64,000 nt of DNA, taken from NCBI RefSeq assembly GCF_902713425.1, contig NC_081223.1, forward strand, positions 1,454,001 to 1,518,000, given 5' to 3'. This DNA is from Acipenser ruthenus (taxonomy: Eukaryota > Chordata > Actinopteri > Acipenseriformes > Acipenseridae). Below, one piece after another: positions 24,140 through 36,700 of this stretch. Both the position numbers and the translations under genes were made by a program. Numbering within the stretch: position 1 is the first letter of the stretch; every line of letters begins with the position of its first letter. The notes under the pieces are model-generated. The model was not told the origin of the DNA. It did no database searches and was given only the letters and a program-made list of their open reading frames with translations.

Positions 24140-25040
24140 AAGTTTGACACTTTCCTTGTAAGTGGAGGTAAGCACAAGTTATTTTCAGATGTAATGTCTT
24201 TATTTAAGCTCATCTAGTCCTGCGTAGTGCAAATCACATTACTATATTGTTATATTAGTCAAGGCCTATTTAAAGTGTTCTTAAATTGTTTTAACATTAG
24301 CAATGATCAATTTGAAATTTGCTTATTGATTTAAACAACTGAACAATTGTAGGCTTGATGGTTTCTTTTTACTGCGTTTCTACCAGTATGAGATACGCAC
24401 TCAAAATGTGTCCCCTTCCTTCAATAACCCCCGACTGAAGATTGGAGTGTCATCACTAGCAGCGAGCAGGTGCCCGAAAACAACACTCATTGTCAGCTCG
24501 GTGCTGAGAAGAAAACACTCCCACTCCTCCTGGTGGATACTGAGACCAATCCCTTCAAAACATGTTTCACTCTAGAAATGATCCTTGCAAATATAGTCTT
24601 AACTTTTATTGGCAGACCGTCGCCCCCAACTGGCAAGCTCTACTTCATATGATACAATGACTGGGCAACAACGAGGTGTTCCATTAACAATACAAACTAA
24701 CTTGAGACAGCCAAGTCGTTAAATCATACCTTAAGTTTGTCATGTGATACAAAAGCAAGTTTTGGCATTTTTGCATTGCCTGCCTCGTCAAACAAGCTCG
24801 AGCCACAGCAAACAGCGCTGCTGCATCGGGACACAGAGGTGGATTTTAAAGAGACTGAATCAACGAGCTGAGACTACTTTTTGAAGAAATTGAAAACATA
24901 CCTGTAGTCGAAATATTTCCAATTGCTTAATTTATTTTTTGAATTCGCAAATGGCAGACTACATTGCCAATAAAAAATCTATAGGACAATCTGAATTGCT
25001 CGTATCAAGCTGCGATGTAGCCTATGAGAATCACAGACAC
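24140..25040. other. tRNA cluster spacer
   Basis: A/T-rich spacer between Leu and Ala tRNA genes. A 60-codon ORF at 24470 has no support as a gene. Nothing else recognised. Confidence 0.4.
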
Positions 25041-25047
25041 AATTCAA

Positions 25048-25120
25048 GGGGAATTAGCTCAAATGGTAGAGCGCTCGCTTAGCATGCGAGAAGTAGCGGG
25101 ATCGATGCCCGCATTCTCCA
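25048..25120 (+). tRNA. tRNA-Ala (AGC)
   Basis: 73 nt, GGGGAATTAGCTCAAATGGT through GCATTCTCCA. The anticodon loop TTAGCAT gives AGC (inosine-34 expected), and all four stems are intact with one change in the variable region (GAAGTAGC). A TTTT terminator lies 6 nt downstream. Confidence 0.95.
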
Positions 25121-25494
25121 AATAGTTTTAATGTATCTGCGTATTTAGTCCCAACGCATTATGGAGATAAATACAAAGTGTGACAATTCTTTGTAACAGA
25201 GTCGCCCGCCCTACATGTGTATTTTAAAGCACAATCTGCTAATTTGTAATATTCCCCAGACTGAAAAACTGCAGTGCGCCCTCCATCGTATGCCTTCCGA
25301 GAAGCACAAAGGGAGATTATTTTATATTTTTTTAGCAATGGAAGAGATTGTGTTAATTGAGAATAAATATAAATGGCTTGAAGTTTGCTTTCATTTGTAA
25401 CGTGTTTATAATGAAATATCGGTTCTTGTGTTTTTACCAATCATTGTACTGTACACTAGCTACTGTTGCATGTCCATGATTTTGTTGCTGATCT

Positions 25495-25566
25495 TCCCAT
25501 ATGGTCTAGCGGTTAGAATTCCTGGTTTTCACCCAGGTGGCATGGGTTCGACTCCCGGTATGAGAA
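25495..25566 (+). tRNA. tRNA-Glu (TTC), mildly degenerate
   Basis: TCCCATATGGTCTAGCGGTT start, with the anticodon loop TTTTCAC giving TTC. The T-stem 5' strand reads ATGGG against CCCGG, costing one pair, and the acceptor has a C-A mismatch (TCCCATA with TATGAGA). It may be expressed weakly or be a pseudogene. Confidence 0.75.
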
Positions 25567-25644
25567 CGTCTTTGTTATTGTCATTTTGTTACAGAACTGT
25601 GGTCATGTGTAATGTGTTTTCATTATGATAATAAAGCTACAGTT

Positions 25645-25647
25645 ACT

Positions 25648-25690
<43 letters not shown>
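25645..25690. repeat. (TA)n microsatellite
   Basis: About 20 TA dinucleotides in a run between Glu and Trp tRNA genes. Confidence 0.95.
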
Positions 25691-25692
<2 letters not shown>

Positions 25693-25996
25693 AATATATT
25701 TACAGAATGATGCAAATGTATTTGACTCTATTCACATTCCCATCGCGTGGAACCATCGCAGTTTGTTTTTAAATTATATTAATCCCTGGTCAAGACAAAG
25801 TCTCTCTGGGGTGGGACGATCATTAGATTGTGGATATAAGATCTCTGGTCCCATCGTATAAGCAAGACAGTTTATTCACAAATAAATACCTACACATTTA
25901 TTTATGTTTCTTTTGTTGGTAAATTAACACATTATTGCATTCTGTCACGTCACGCTGTGCACTCTAGGATTGCATAACAAGCACGCACTACGCCAG

Positions 25997-26068
25997 GACT
26001 TTGTGGCGCAACGGTAGCGTGTCTGACTCCAGATCAGAAGGCTGCGTGTTCAAATCACGTCGAGGTCA
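25997..26068 (+). tRNA. tRNA-Trp (CCA)
   Basis: 72 nt. Acceptor GACTTTG pairs with CGAGGTC using two G-T wobbles; the loop CTCCAGA gives anticodon CCA; the T-arm GCGTGTTCAAATCACGT is intact. It lacks a strong T-run at its 3' end (aaaaccgtctttatatc). It is the last gene of the plus-strand Lys-Leu-Ala-Glu-Trp cluster. Confidence 0.9.
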
Positions 26069-26279
26069 AAACCGTCTTTATATCTATTCCACTCTATATC
26101 ATTTTTTAGCGTGTTTGAATTTGAAATCCGGACATTTATTTATACAATTTATTGATTATATAACGACAAACAAATTTCAATCAAATTCCAATCTCTCTAA
26201 CATTATCTTGCGCTGCTGTGTTTGGTCAGGTAAAAAGGGCGTGACCAGAGCGGTATGGGCAATCCCGTTAGGTAGCTTG

Positions 26280-27365
26280 CATGTCAATCTCTCCTTCTTT
26301 TCTATTTATACACCCAGCACTGCTTCCGTCCTTCGTCTGTGTTTGTTTTTTGTTGTTCGCTCCTTTCACTGCAGGCCATCTATAAGCTATTTTCCTACTT
26401 GCTCAGGTGATTCTTTTCATCATTCAGCTTTTCTATTTTTCTGCAGGAGCTTCAGTGTTAGTCTTTTCTGCTCCCTCCAGTCTCCAGCGCAGCTACAGCG
26501 CTGTTCAAAGCGCAGCGTCATTCTCAGCTTGCTCTGCGTTTTCATCAGAAAGACTGTTCCGACGTCACCGCTGCACTGCAACTCTCACACCGGCGCCTCA
26601 CAGACCATGGTTACCACGGCAACGCCTCATCGAGTGACTCCTGGGAGTGGTAAGTTGCCATGACGACCAGGCAGCTTTAACAGGCAATGCGAGCCTGTGC
26701 CTCATTACTGCAATCTTCTGGCTCCTGCTGCTGCGCTTTTGCAACATGAGAGCTTCAACTCGCCATATTGTGACATCTAAATACTGCAGGCTCCTCTTCT
26801 AGACCTACGTTAACTTACTTATATCATCACGAACTGTTCTAAAGCAAATGTTTTATACATAGACAAGGATTTTAATCGCAATAACCAAATATATGCTACC
26901 CTGCTTCACTGAAGACAAGTTTCAATTCCAATCGCAACCTCTAGATGGCAGCATAACACCACAAGCTCTACATAATTTAAGATGATTTGCTATTGCTGCG
27001 AATCTCGCACACTCCAAACTTTCTATCAATTCCTGCAGTTCGTTGTCTTTCCGAGGGATTCTCAGTCCCCTCCTGCCTCAACCTCTTTTGCTTCATATAT
27101 TAACTTGATTTTTTCAAATCAAAACCCCTCCCTTCGAGGATCTGGTCATGAAGCCATGCTTATCAGCTTTCTGAGATGTTAAGAATCCACAGTCACATTA
27201 ATTTTCCAGCTTCCTTGCATCAGGCCATTCCTGCAACCTTCTTGTTCCCGGATTTGCACTTCCTCATTTGCCTCAACTTCATCAAGGCACTTAATACAAC
27301 TTTCAAAGTCCATTTCATTCAATTTGAGCTTCCAGGCACATACGGAAACCATGTGCTACGATTAA
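26280..27365 (+). repeat. X-box/CRE module, copy 3 (partial)
   Basis: Third copy of the module, lacking the first ~300 bp and joined directly downstream of the Trp tRNA. It keeps the CRE-like cgacgtca, X-boxes (ggttaccacggcaac; gttgccatgacgac) and the LINE-free arrangement of copy 2. A TATA-like ctatttatacac lies near 26300. Confidence 0.55.
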
Positions 27366-27725
27366 TGAAATTTATAATTAAAGTTCGGGAGGAGGGTCAG
27401 ACACCAATCTCCGCATCACCAAATTGAATCATTCAATTTACACATTAGCTAATTAAATTGTTAGCACTATAAATACCCTCTTCACTTATCTCTCAGTTGC
27501 GTTTTGATTTCATCGTAACCCACCACCTCCCCATCTCCACCTTTCTTAATAACAATTTTTATGTTTTATCAATGGGGGTCTCAGCCTCGTCCAGTCGGCC
27601 AGGCAGCGAACCCTCAATCCAAGTTAGGTTTGATGCCAAATGAATGTGTATATACAGCATACTTTTCTGTAAAATCGCATACTCTGCATTCTCTACAATA
27701 AATATTTGTACTAACTACTGAATCA
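27366..27725. mobile_element. unclassified ~355-bp insertion in module copy 3
   Basis: It splits sequence that is contiguous in copies 1 and 2 (tacgatta | tcaacatttcag). It holds a TATA-like ctataaatac and a late aataaa. No clear target duplication is visible. A solo-LTR-like fossil or another non-autonomous element is possible. Confidence 0.45.
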
Positions 27726-27737
27726 ACATTTCAGTCA

Positions 27738-28786
27738 GGGATCCACAGGCTGAATTGTTTTTGGAGAACTGCTGGGCAACCTATTCTGCTGACAGGAATA
27801 GCTCTCCAAAGTGGGATGTTGTTGTGGACAGGTAAGATGCTGGAATATGCTATTGCTGCTACAAAACCTAGCAATTGGAGTTGTGGCTGATGTGCTCCTG
27901 ACCTACTTTCTCTTTCTAGCTGTGAGAACTCTGCAGATGAGTACTTGACCATCTTTCACCCAGTCTCCAGCAATGCAAGAGTGCTGTTCCCATCCCATCT
28001 GAAGAGGTTTGAAGTGAAAATGTTTTCCTTCACAAGCGGCCGGGATGCACTGAAAGGACAGGTAAAGTGGAGTGTTGGGATGGGGATCTTGTACCACAGT
28101 GCATGGTTTGGATTGCTTTGCAAGAAGCAAGTAGTCACTGTTCTCAAATCTTTAGTAAGTTGGAATGAAAACATATAACTGCACTTTTGCAAGAAACACT
28201 TTCTATGATGCAATATGTTTTTCAATTCAGTAATCCTCATTGGATGATAGTCCTGCCTGATCTATTGATGCAAATTTTGCTTGACAAGGTGTACTGTCTT
28301 TCAGATTTACTTCCACTGCAGTGTTGTGATATGTGATTCAAACCGGCCATCAGACAGCCTCTGTAGCAGACGGTGCATTCCAGGAAAACAGAGGCTTGGT
28401 AAGAGCTCTGTCTGTTGGGGGGATGGCATTTTGCATGCATTTCTTTGTCCAGTTTGTTTTACTGGACTCCTCCTGTAGGTCGCAGTGCTGAAGGGATGGA
28501 TGGTGGTGCAGTAAAGGCATTTGTGTCTTCTGGCCCAATTGAGCTGAAGAGAGATGGATCCCTTCGCTTTATGCCTAGAAGTGGTAATATGCATGATGTG
28601 AACACAATTGCAGTTCAAGTAAAATATATAACTATCTCTTTTTATATTCCACTAACATTTCTTTCTTCTCTTGCAGCACAATTCAATGTGTGGTCCCTTC
28701 TGGGAGCTGCAATGGGTGTGTGTTCAGTGGCTGTTGTTGTAGCTGGAGTCGTATCTTTCTGGAAAATGCCAAAACGTGTGTGTTGA
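27738..28786 (+). pseudogene. ZP gene 3' fragment, copy C (exons 18-22)
   Basis: It begins inside exon 18 (gggatccacaggctgaa) and carries exons 19-22 with intact splice sites and frame, ending KRVC at TGA 28784, followed by aataaa. It encodes the end of the ZP-C module, a furin-type RLGR/SAEG site region and the transmembrane tail. It has no promoter, signal peptide or ZP-N, so it is a dead fragment. The upstream junction with the module (catttcagt | cagggatcc) shows CAG microhomology. Confidence 0.85.
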
Positions 28787-28789
28787 TAA

Positions 28790-29430
28790 ATAAAAATCTT
28801 GCTTGTAAAAGCTTTTTGTGCTTGACTAATTCTACACTTGGTGTATGTCAGAATGGCCATGTCAATGGGATTCTCTCCTCCTTGCTGCATTTAATGTTTT
28901 CCTTTGGCCTGAATACAGCAAACAGAATATTTACAGGATAACCAGGAGAGTACTGTGTATAAATAATACAGTTTTCTGTAATTGCTCTTATTTGAAATCA
29001 TTCTCATGTATTTATCATGCTTACTACGTGTTCTTACTGGACTCATATAAGTAAATAGTTACCATCATGTTTAGCTGCTCTTAGTCGAATTCGCTCTTAT
29101 AATGTACTGTGTGCTTTATTTGCTCTTACTTGAATTGATTTTATTGTATTTTTATAACTGCTCTTATCTGTATTATGATATTCTGTAATGTGATATTTTA
29201 TAATGTCATACTTTGTACTGTGATAACTTGTAACAAATGCAAGTCGCCCTGGATGTCTGAAGAAGTAAATAATAATAACAGTAATAATATCACTGCTGAA
29301 TTTCACTCACTGTACTACCCATTGTAAACAGCAGAGGGCACCAGCAACCGCTTGTCACTGAGCTGTGCTCTGATAAAAAAAAAAAGTTAGTTTAATAAAA
29401 CAAACAGTTCTTCTAAATGTATTATTATTA
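28790..29430 (+). other. ZP 3' flank and L2-like tail
   Basis: The first ~120 bp match the flank after copy B (near 40083-40250). A degenerate L2-type 3' tail (gctcttatctgtattatg ... cgccctggatgtct) occupies about 29060-29290. Confidence 0.55.
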
Positions 29431-29431
29431 T

Positions 29432-29666
29432 TATTATTTGTTTATTTAGCAGACGCCTTTATCCAAGGCGACTTACAGAGACTAGGGTGTGTGAACTATG
29501 CATCAGCTGCAGAGTCACTTACAACTACGTCTCACCCGAAAGACGGAGCACAAGGAGGTTAAGTGACTTGCTCAGGATCACACAATGAGTCAGTGACTGA
29601 GGTGGGATTTGAACCGGGGACCTCCTGGTTACAAGCCCTTTTCGTTAACCACCAGACCACACAGCC

Positions 29667-29672
<6 letters not shown>
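29432..29672 (-). mobile_element. tRNA-derived SINE, second family
   Basis: On the minus strand: tRNA-like head (ggctgtgtggtctggtggtt, box B ggttcaaatccc), body tgagcaagtcacttaacctc and L2-type tail ending gccttggataaaggcgtctg. It abuts an (AAT)n run (29669-29715). The head differs from the family at 10206. Confidence 0.85.
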
Positions 29673-29716
<44 letters not shown>

Positions 29717-29729
29717 ACGCACACACACT

Positions 29730-30025
29730 CACGCACGCATTGGCAGCACGAGAGTGAAGGGAGAGAGAGAGCGAGAGGAGGAGCAGAGCGAGGGTGCAAC
29801 ACGAGCCGTCATACCGGTGCAGCGTTTGAATTTTTATTTTTGTCAAGTCATTTTCATGAAGTCCCAAGTCAAGTCTCAAGTCAATTCATTCACATCTCAA
29901 GCCTCAAGTTAATTCGTTCAAGTCTCAAGTTAATTCCTTCAAGTCTCAAGTCAATTCGTTCAAGTCTCAAGTCGAGTCCGAGTCCCTGACTCAAGTCCAC
30001 AGCTCTGCCTAAAGGGACCTCGCAG
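29730..30025. repeat. 20-bp minisatellite block, copy 1
   Basis: The unit caagtctcaagtcaattcgt, about six variant copies at 29855-29990, is bracketed by unique words (cgtcataccggtgcagcg; aaagggacctcgcagtag) that also bracket the copy at 31960-32210. Confidence 0.85.
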
Positions 30026-30180
30026 TAGATGATCAATGTCAAATGATGATTTTTATTCTGGATATTGTTATTTCCAGGTTGGTGTTTGAGAGAATCCAAG
30101 GGACCAGCTTGAGTTCAAGGCTGCAGGACCACACAAGCACTTGGCATTAGCTATTTACTGCTCCACGTCCCTTTTCATCC

Positions 30181-31079
30181 TGTAACAGGGTCAAGAATGC
30201 CCTGTTCAAATTGATTTTACACTTGTATGTTATTATTTTTATAAAATTATTGTGTGATTTGATTAGTGCACGCTTTGTGTTGTCTGACACTTTTTGATAA
30301 TTGGCTTCTCCACCCGCTTCCCTGTGTTTGCCCTGTTGAGCACCTAGTAATTAAATTATTGATCAATTTATGCACCTGAATATAAATAACACATGTTTTC
30401 ACAAACGGGATGGCCATCCTGGGGTTTGTATGTCTGTGCAGGAGTGGGAACGCAGTGTTCGGAGCGGGGAACGACGAGTGAGAGAGACTGAAACGGACCA
30501 GTAAATTGAGCATCCCGACAACATGTATTGAGCTGATGGTATGCTGGTGTGGAATAATGAGTGTGAACGGCCGAGTGTTTTTTAGCCTATTTGGTAGTCG
30601 ATTGGAGTTTAAGAAGTGCACAGAATAGGTTATATTGCGATGCTGGTTTCTCTCTCGCGCTCTCTGTGTGTGTTCCCTCCCCTGCACTGACATTGTGTGT
30701 GTGTGTGGTGTGGGTGTTTGTACTTTTGTACTGTGGTATTGTTTTTATTATGACAGTTTTACCGTGTTTTTGAATGTGTATCTCCACTGTATTGCTGGGT
30801 AGCAGCGTTGTTGTATTTGTTGTTTAATCCATGACCTCATTCATGTGAACCTTGTTTAACTGCTTGAAATCTTGCTACCTGTTAATAGGTGAATGGAATT
30901 GTTGTTTTATAATCAGTACCATTTGAAACTAGGTGTTGCTATTGGAAGCTTACAATAAACAAATGCTTGTTAAAATGTATCTGATTTTCTTGGTGACCTT
31001 GTTCCTACATTTTTAGATCTGTTATCTGAATAAAAAGAACCTAAAGGATCTTCTGTAATCTGTTCGGTGCCTTATCACA
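30181..31079 (+). mobile_element. LTR-type fossil, solo-like
   Basis: About 900 bp starting TGTAACAGGG and ending ATCACA, with a TATA-like box (gaatataaataac) and late AATAAA motifs, followed by a short TGG-starting stretch that could be a primer-binding site. No internal coding region remains. Probably a Gypsy-type long terminal repeat; the family is not certain. Confidence 0.45.
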
Positions 31080-31119
31080 CTGAACTGGCGTAGTCAGGCT
31101 ACATTAATACTTTTACATT

Positions 31120-31526
31120 CAACACTTGCTGCATCTTGTGATATTTTGTAATTAAAGGCAGGTTTGTGGTGTGTTTTTACTCTTCCATGACCGCGGAGGT
31201 GTTACACCTGCCTTCCTCCTTTGCAGTGTAAAGTATATCAAACGTGTTCTTAAAATCTGATGAAGATTCCCATTTGAATCGTAAGTATTTGGTTTCCATT
31301 GTAACTATTTACACACACTGCTCTGTTGGGCTCCCAGGATGTTATCTAACAAAACGACACATGCTGTGCTGCCATAATGGATTACATAGACTTTCCTGCC
31401 ACGTCTTGCTTTCATCTTAGATGTGGTCTCAGGTTCAGCTGAGTTCTGCTCCCTCGATCACGTTCTGCAGCATCTCGCCTTGCTAATCACTCCCGTATGC
31501 TTTGACGGTTTAACAGGTTGGTCTCT

Positions 31527-31559
<33 letters not shown>

Positions 31560-31900
31560 TTGAAAGGTTGTTGGTTTTTTGTCGATCGCCTTTTTGTCAA
31601 TCCAGTAAACCCGTGTATTATGAGAAACGTTCAACAGCTCGGAAACACCATAATAGAATCCTGACAAGCTGCGTTCGTTACAGTAGAAAACCGTATTATT
31701 TATTTCAGCACAGACTAGGGTTGTCTATTGTATCAAGGCCCGATTGGGTTTATTACGCACATACCAACTGTTGATCCATGAAAGATGTAATGACACTTGT
31801 AAAAAAAGACACTTGCTGCATCTTGTGATATTTTGTAATTAAAGGCAGGCTTGTGGTGTGTCTTTTTACGCTTCCGTGACCGGGGAGGTGTTACACAGAC
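31120..31900. repeat. ~88-bp direct repeat (31125-31215 and 31808-31895)
   Basis: Both contain cttgctgcatcttgtgat and gtgaccg.ggaggtgttac. They flank a scrap of the tRNA repeat unit (31440-31740), so this is a local duplication or template-switch product. Confidence 0.75.
31521..31580 (+). pseudogene. tRNA-Asn pseudogene, truncated
   Basis: gtctctgtggcgcaatcggt through the anticodon (ctgttaat) matches the Asn-GTT gene at 49495, then the T-arm breaks into a T-rich stretch fused to sequence that in other units lies beside the Phe gene. Confidence 0.85.
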
Positions 31901-31959
31901 ACACACACACACTGACCACCAGACCACACAGCCTCCTATTAATATTAATCACACACACA

Positions 31960-32212
31960 CGCACCCGCTGGCAGCACGAGAGTGAAGGGAGAGAGAGCGC
32001 GAGGACGAGCAGAGCGAGGGTGCAACACGAGCCGTCATACCGGTGCAGCGTTTGAATTTTTATTGTTGTCATTTCTTTCACATCTCAAGTCAATTCGTTC
32101 AAGTCTCAAGTTAATTCCTTCAAGTCTCAAGTCAATTCGTTCAAGTCTCAAGTCGAGTCCGAGTCCCCGACTCGAGTCCACAGCTCTGTCTAAAGGGACC
32201 TCGCAGTAGAAT
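31960..32212. repeat. 20-bp minisatellite block, copy 2
   Basis: Second copy of the 29730 block with fewer repeat units; the same flanks on both sides and the same truncated SINE end (ccaccagaccacacagcc) before it. Confidence 0.85.
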
Positions 32213-33723
32213 TGAGGTTGTTCCGCACAAGAAAGAATATCAAAGCGACGGAACAAGCCTGCTTGCTGCTACAAAAGCGGCACTAAACTAAACTTTACCG
32301 ATGCGTTAGGAATAGACACCATTCATTTATTCATGCTTTTACATATCAGCTAATTGCATTCCGCATTTACAGAAAATACATGATTATCGTGAACATTTGA
32401 TAAAATCAAAAAATCAAAAAATTCCACTGACTCACACTGCTTTCACTTTTTATCATTTACTTCTTAGCCCTTAGCTTGCGTCTCAATGCGTGATGACGTT
32501 TGTTTTGTTGACTCAGTTGCCATAGGAACGTTTAAAACTCCGCGACAAACTTTACTCAAATGCACAGCTGTACAGAACACCACCCCTCAGGCATGTGCTG
32601 TCTATTCACGGGAACAGACTACTGAACCAGTTAGTTCAGATGAGCGCTGGATAAACAATAAACAATTTGACAATTTCACAAATAAACCCGTTTGTGTTCA
32701 AACCTATGAGAGGTGGAATGTAACAAAAATGTTAACTGCAAAAGCCAGAGCGTCAAACATCAACGACAAAGTTCAACATTTGAATTGAAATAACAGCTGT
32801 CAAATAGACAAAGCTCAACACTCGAAGATAATATGCCAAATTGAAAATGATCAACACACTAATTGAATTAATTATACATAAAATAATGAATGTAATTAAG
32901 CTCAATAATTGAAATGGGAAGTTCAAATCTTAAATAAATTGATTACAATTCAAATTTCCAGCACGCCATCCGATTTGTGTTTAGTCTGTTCTAAATCAAT
33001 ACTGCGCGTTGTATTTCAGGTTAAGCGCGGTGCTTTCCATTTGCCACTTGGTCATTCTATTCCCCGGGACTGCCCCTGTCATGGCAAATCTGACATGCGA
33101 AAGAGATGCTTTGCACTGTTTCTTAAATCAAGTGGCCTCAAATAAATTGTCTACATTAATGTCTGCTTAGCCTACCTATCAGTCTGGGGAAATTGTAAAA
33201 ATGGGTAATTGACTTGTGGATGTTCACATCAGAACTCGAGCTGTCATTCTCGTCCCCTCAAACTGGCGCAGGCAACACATCTGCCTGGATTCCTGCATGA
33301 TATAAATGTGTTTCTTCATTTGCGCGGCCTGCTTTTTATTATTCATTGGGGTTTGTTTACTACATGCCTCCATAGCTGAGCCTTTAATCAGACAGTCCTT
33401 GTTGTTGACAGTCCAGTTTGATCCGCACGTACTTCTGCCAAACTTAAATTCAAATTACAATCTTCTAAATGGGTTGTAATATAATTTCAAAAGTATTATT
33501 TATTTATTTATTTTAATTAACGTACTGATTGAAAATTAGAGGACTGATATGAAAGCGGTGCGTGCATCAACTGCAGCTAATTAGCTCCCATTAGCACCCG
33601 AAACCTCTTTATAAACCCATTGCGCACTAAGAAACACCTAACTCAACTACTGGCGGTTTTGTTTTTATTATTATTTCTTTGTAACGAAGAAAGAAGTTCA
33701 CGGTCGGGGCTGCCTTGGATTTA

Positions 33724-36700
33724 ATGATGCCGTGTTGTCTTAGATTTGGGTAATTGTTGATCTATTCTCTGCTTTAGAAACGTTCATTTTATTGTGTGTT
33801 TCTCACTTGCGTCTTTTGTTTCCAATGCAGAATAACATTGCTGTTAACAGTGTTAGTCACTGAAGTTTGGACGCAGAACCCCCCTCTAGGTACGATAACG
33901 GTCGCTTCAGCAGAGCTGTTCTTTCAGCTTCCTGTTTATTTGCCGGTTGTGTGTTTTCAAGTATCGTTGTCTTCTGCAGGCTCGGTGAGGACAGAATGTC
34001 AAGGGAGTGTTATGATGATGACGTTGGATAAGTCTTTTGTTGGAAAGTATTTTCGCATCAATGTGATTGGTGAGTGATCTTTTTTTCTTGAATGGAAAGC
34101 TTTTGATGTATAAAGCCTGTTGACTCGTAATGTAATAACCTGAATTAAGTACGGAGTACTCCTGCGCTGTATGGCAGCAACCAGCTTTCGTTTTTGTGAA
34201 ATGCAGGGTATGAAAGGCTCTTGCGTTAGTTTTAAAAGCATGTTGCTGATCGCACTAAATAGACCTGTGCTGCTACAACCTTAGTCAGATTTGTTGACTG
34301 CAAGTGCGCATAAATAGACATCAATTACTCAAAACCTACTGTTCCGAATGGGCGTATAATTCTACTAATATAAATAGTTTTTAAAGAATTGCAATAAGTA
34401 AATGGAATGGGGCGGTGGGGGTGTTCACTTTGTTATCTCTACCTTGCTTGATCATGTGTACAGTTTCTTGAAAGGCCAACCAAATTTCTTTTCCATAGAC
34501 AATAAGGGGGCGCTTGTGTCCCTCTCGCCAAGACTGGCTGCACAGTGTGGATATAGCTTAACAGTTGATTTCTTCGGAAATGCCAAGTTCCTTGCTTCTG
34601 TGCTGAGCTGCTTTGCTCAGAACACAGTGAGTCATCATTTTATTTCTTGTGAACTTGTTTCTAATGGTGACATGCTGGGACTAACTTTAGCCTTTGTTTC
34701 CAGAATGATGAGACCTACAAGCTGACAGTACAAATCAGTGTCTTCTCAAACAGTGCTATGACTTCAGCTTCCTCCTATGTTCAGAGCATGACATGCCCCT
34801 ATTCTCCATGGGCAGAGAGGGAGATTCTGTGTGAAAGAAACTACATGGAGGTAAGGGCTGTCGGGATGTGATAATGCTGTTCAGTATAACTTGTTGGGTT
34901 GTGTGGGTATTTAATTGTCACTACAGAAGTGCTTCAGTCATGACTAATGTGAATTCTCTTTAGGTTTCTGTGAGAAGAGGGGTGCCACTTATTGAGCCAA
35001 ACTTTGTTCAAGATGATCCTGATTGGTCCCTTGCGTACCCTGAGGTAGTCATGTGACATTGCATTTGCTTCATTCACATCCCCTTGGTCTTGCCTATTGA
35101 AGTCTACTCTACTGTCTCATCTAGAGGAAGCAAAATCGAACGGCCCCCTTAACTTTAACCTGTCTCCCAAGACGGTGGCCATATTGGAATTGGGTGACAT
35201 TTAAGGCATTGGCTTTGCATGCATGTATTCTGTGATTGCTTTGGTAAAATATGATTGTGGAGAAGTTAACCCTTTCTTTTCAGTGTGTGTAAGCCTTGTA
35301 TTTCAACCACTGAGGTAGTAGCTTCATATGTGCAGGGTTATAAACCCTTCATGTTAAATGTGTCCTAATTTACCTTTTGAAGACCAATGGCTGTGCAGTT
35401 TCAGGTATTGTCCTAAAGTTTGTTACACTGTTGTATTCAGGTCCAGTACGAATGAATGGCTAAACTCTGCCTGTATCCGATAGACCACATGCTTTCACGT
35501 AGGCTCTTTCGTACGCAGTTGTATTTGAGAATTCTCTGTTCCATTAGAGATGCTTGGTGAACATATAATGGTTTCAGTGATACATTTGTTAATTTCACCC
35601 TTCAGTTTTAGTTCATGTTTATTAAACATGACATCTGCTATGACAAATCCTTTAGACTGGGGATGCTTTGTGTTCAAACTCCCTATTCTAATGAGATTTT
35701 CTCCTGCTAGGCAACTGCTGCTGACAACAGCATCTGGAAAATTGTGTTCCATCTCCCAGCAAATAGAAAGACAACTATGACTGTTGCTCGGGCCATGACA
35801 AATGGCTATGGCATAAACACTACACCAACTCGAGTTCTGGTTAGAGCTGTATACAACTCCACAGAAAGCCAGCCTCAGGTGGTAAGTAGTCTAGGCTTCA
35901 TTGTTCTCTAGTACAGTATATCCAGACAGAAGGTAGACAAGTCTTGCTTTTGTTTTAGTAAAAGTCCCCCCTCCCCTCCAACAGATTCAAACTGTACCAA
36001 TGGCTGTGCTAAGGTCAACCACCTTTTATAAGCAAAGATGGATGGTCATGATGGTAGACACTGCAGTTACATGTCCTACTGGTGAGTAAGCTTATGGAGG
36101 GCAATGGTGCTCAAGAACTGTTCTAGGTTAAGGTATGAATTCTTTACCAAGTCTATGGTGTTCCTTTCTGTCAGATGGAACAGCCTTCACAGAACAGATG
36201 ATTACATGGAATGTTCCCCGTGTTCTACCTCCTCTTGTTCCAACACCACAAATTACTACCCTTGATGTTCAAATGGGAGTTGATGGCCGCAAGCTTGACC
36301 CTGCAACGATTCATAATAGAGATTATAAACTGGATGTCGGTCCCCAGCTAATCACTGTAAAAATTCCTGTGGGAGCTGATGGTGGATATTACAAGGTATG
36401 TAGAAGTTCAACATCTAAATCCTTCTCATTTTAAAGCTTGCTTCCTAAGATGCTTCTGTGCTTTCAGAGCCATGTATTGGACAACACCTATGTGATCTCT
36501 TACTCTATTGAACCAATGCTGGAGCATACCTGGCAAGATGGGCCTGAGAAGACCAAGTACACAGTACTTCATCCAATAACCACTCCTTTCATGCCTCGGC
36601 CACCAGTTGTCACAAACAGTATGTAGAACTTGTCCACATGCAGTAAATCAAAGGGATTTGTTGCAGTGCTCCACTTCATGTCTTTCATTTTGACTGCATG

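Noticed and set aside
25790-25860. Possible additional tRNA (gggacgatcattagattg)
   Set aside because: No T-arm or acceptor pairing could be found.
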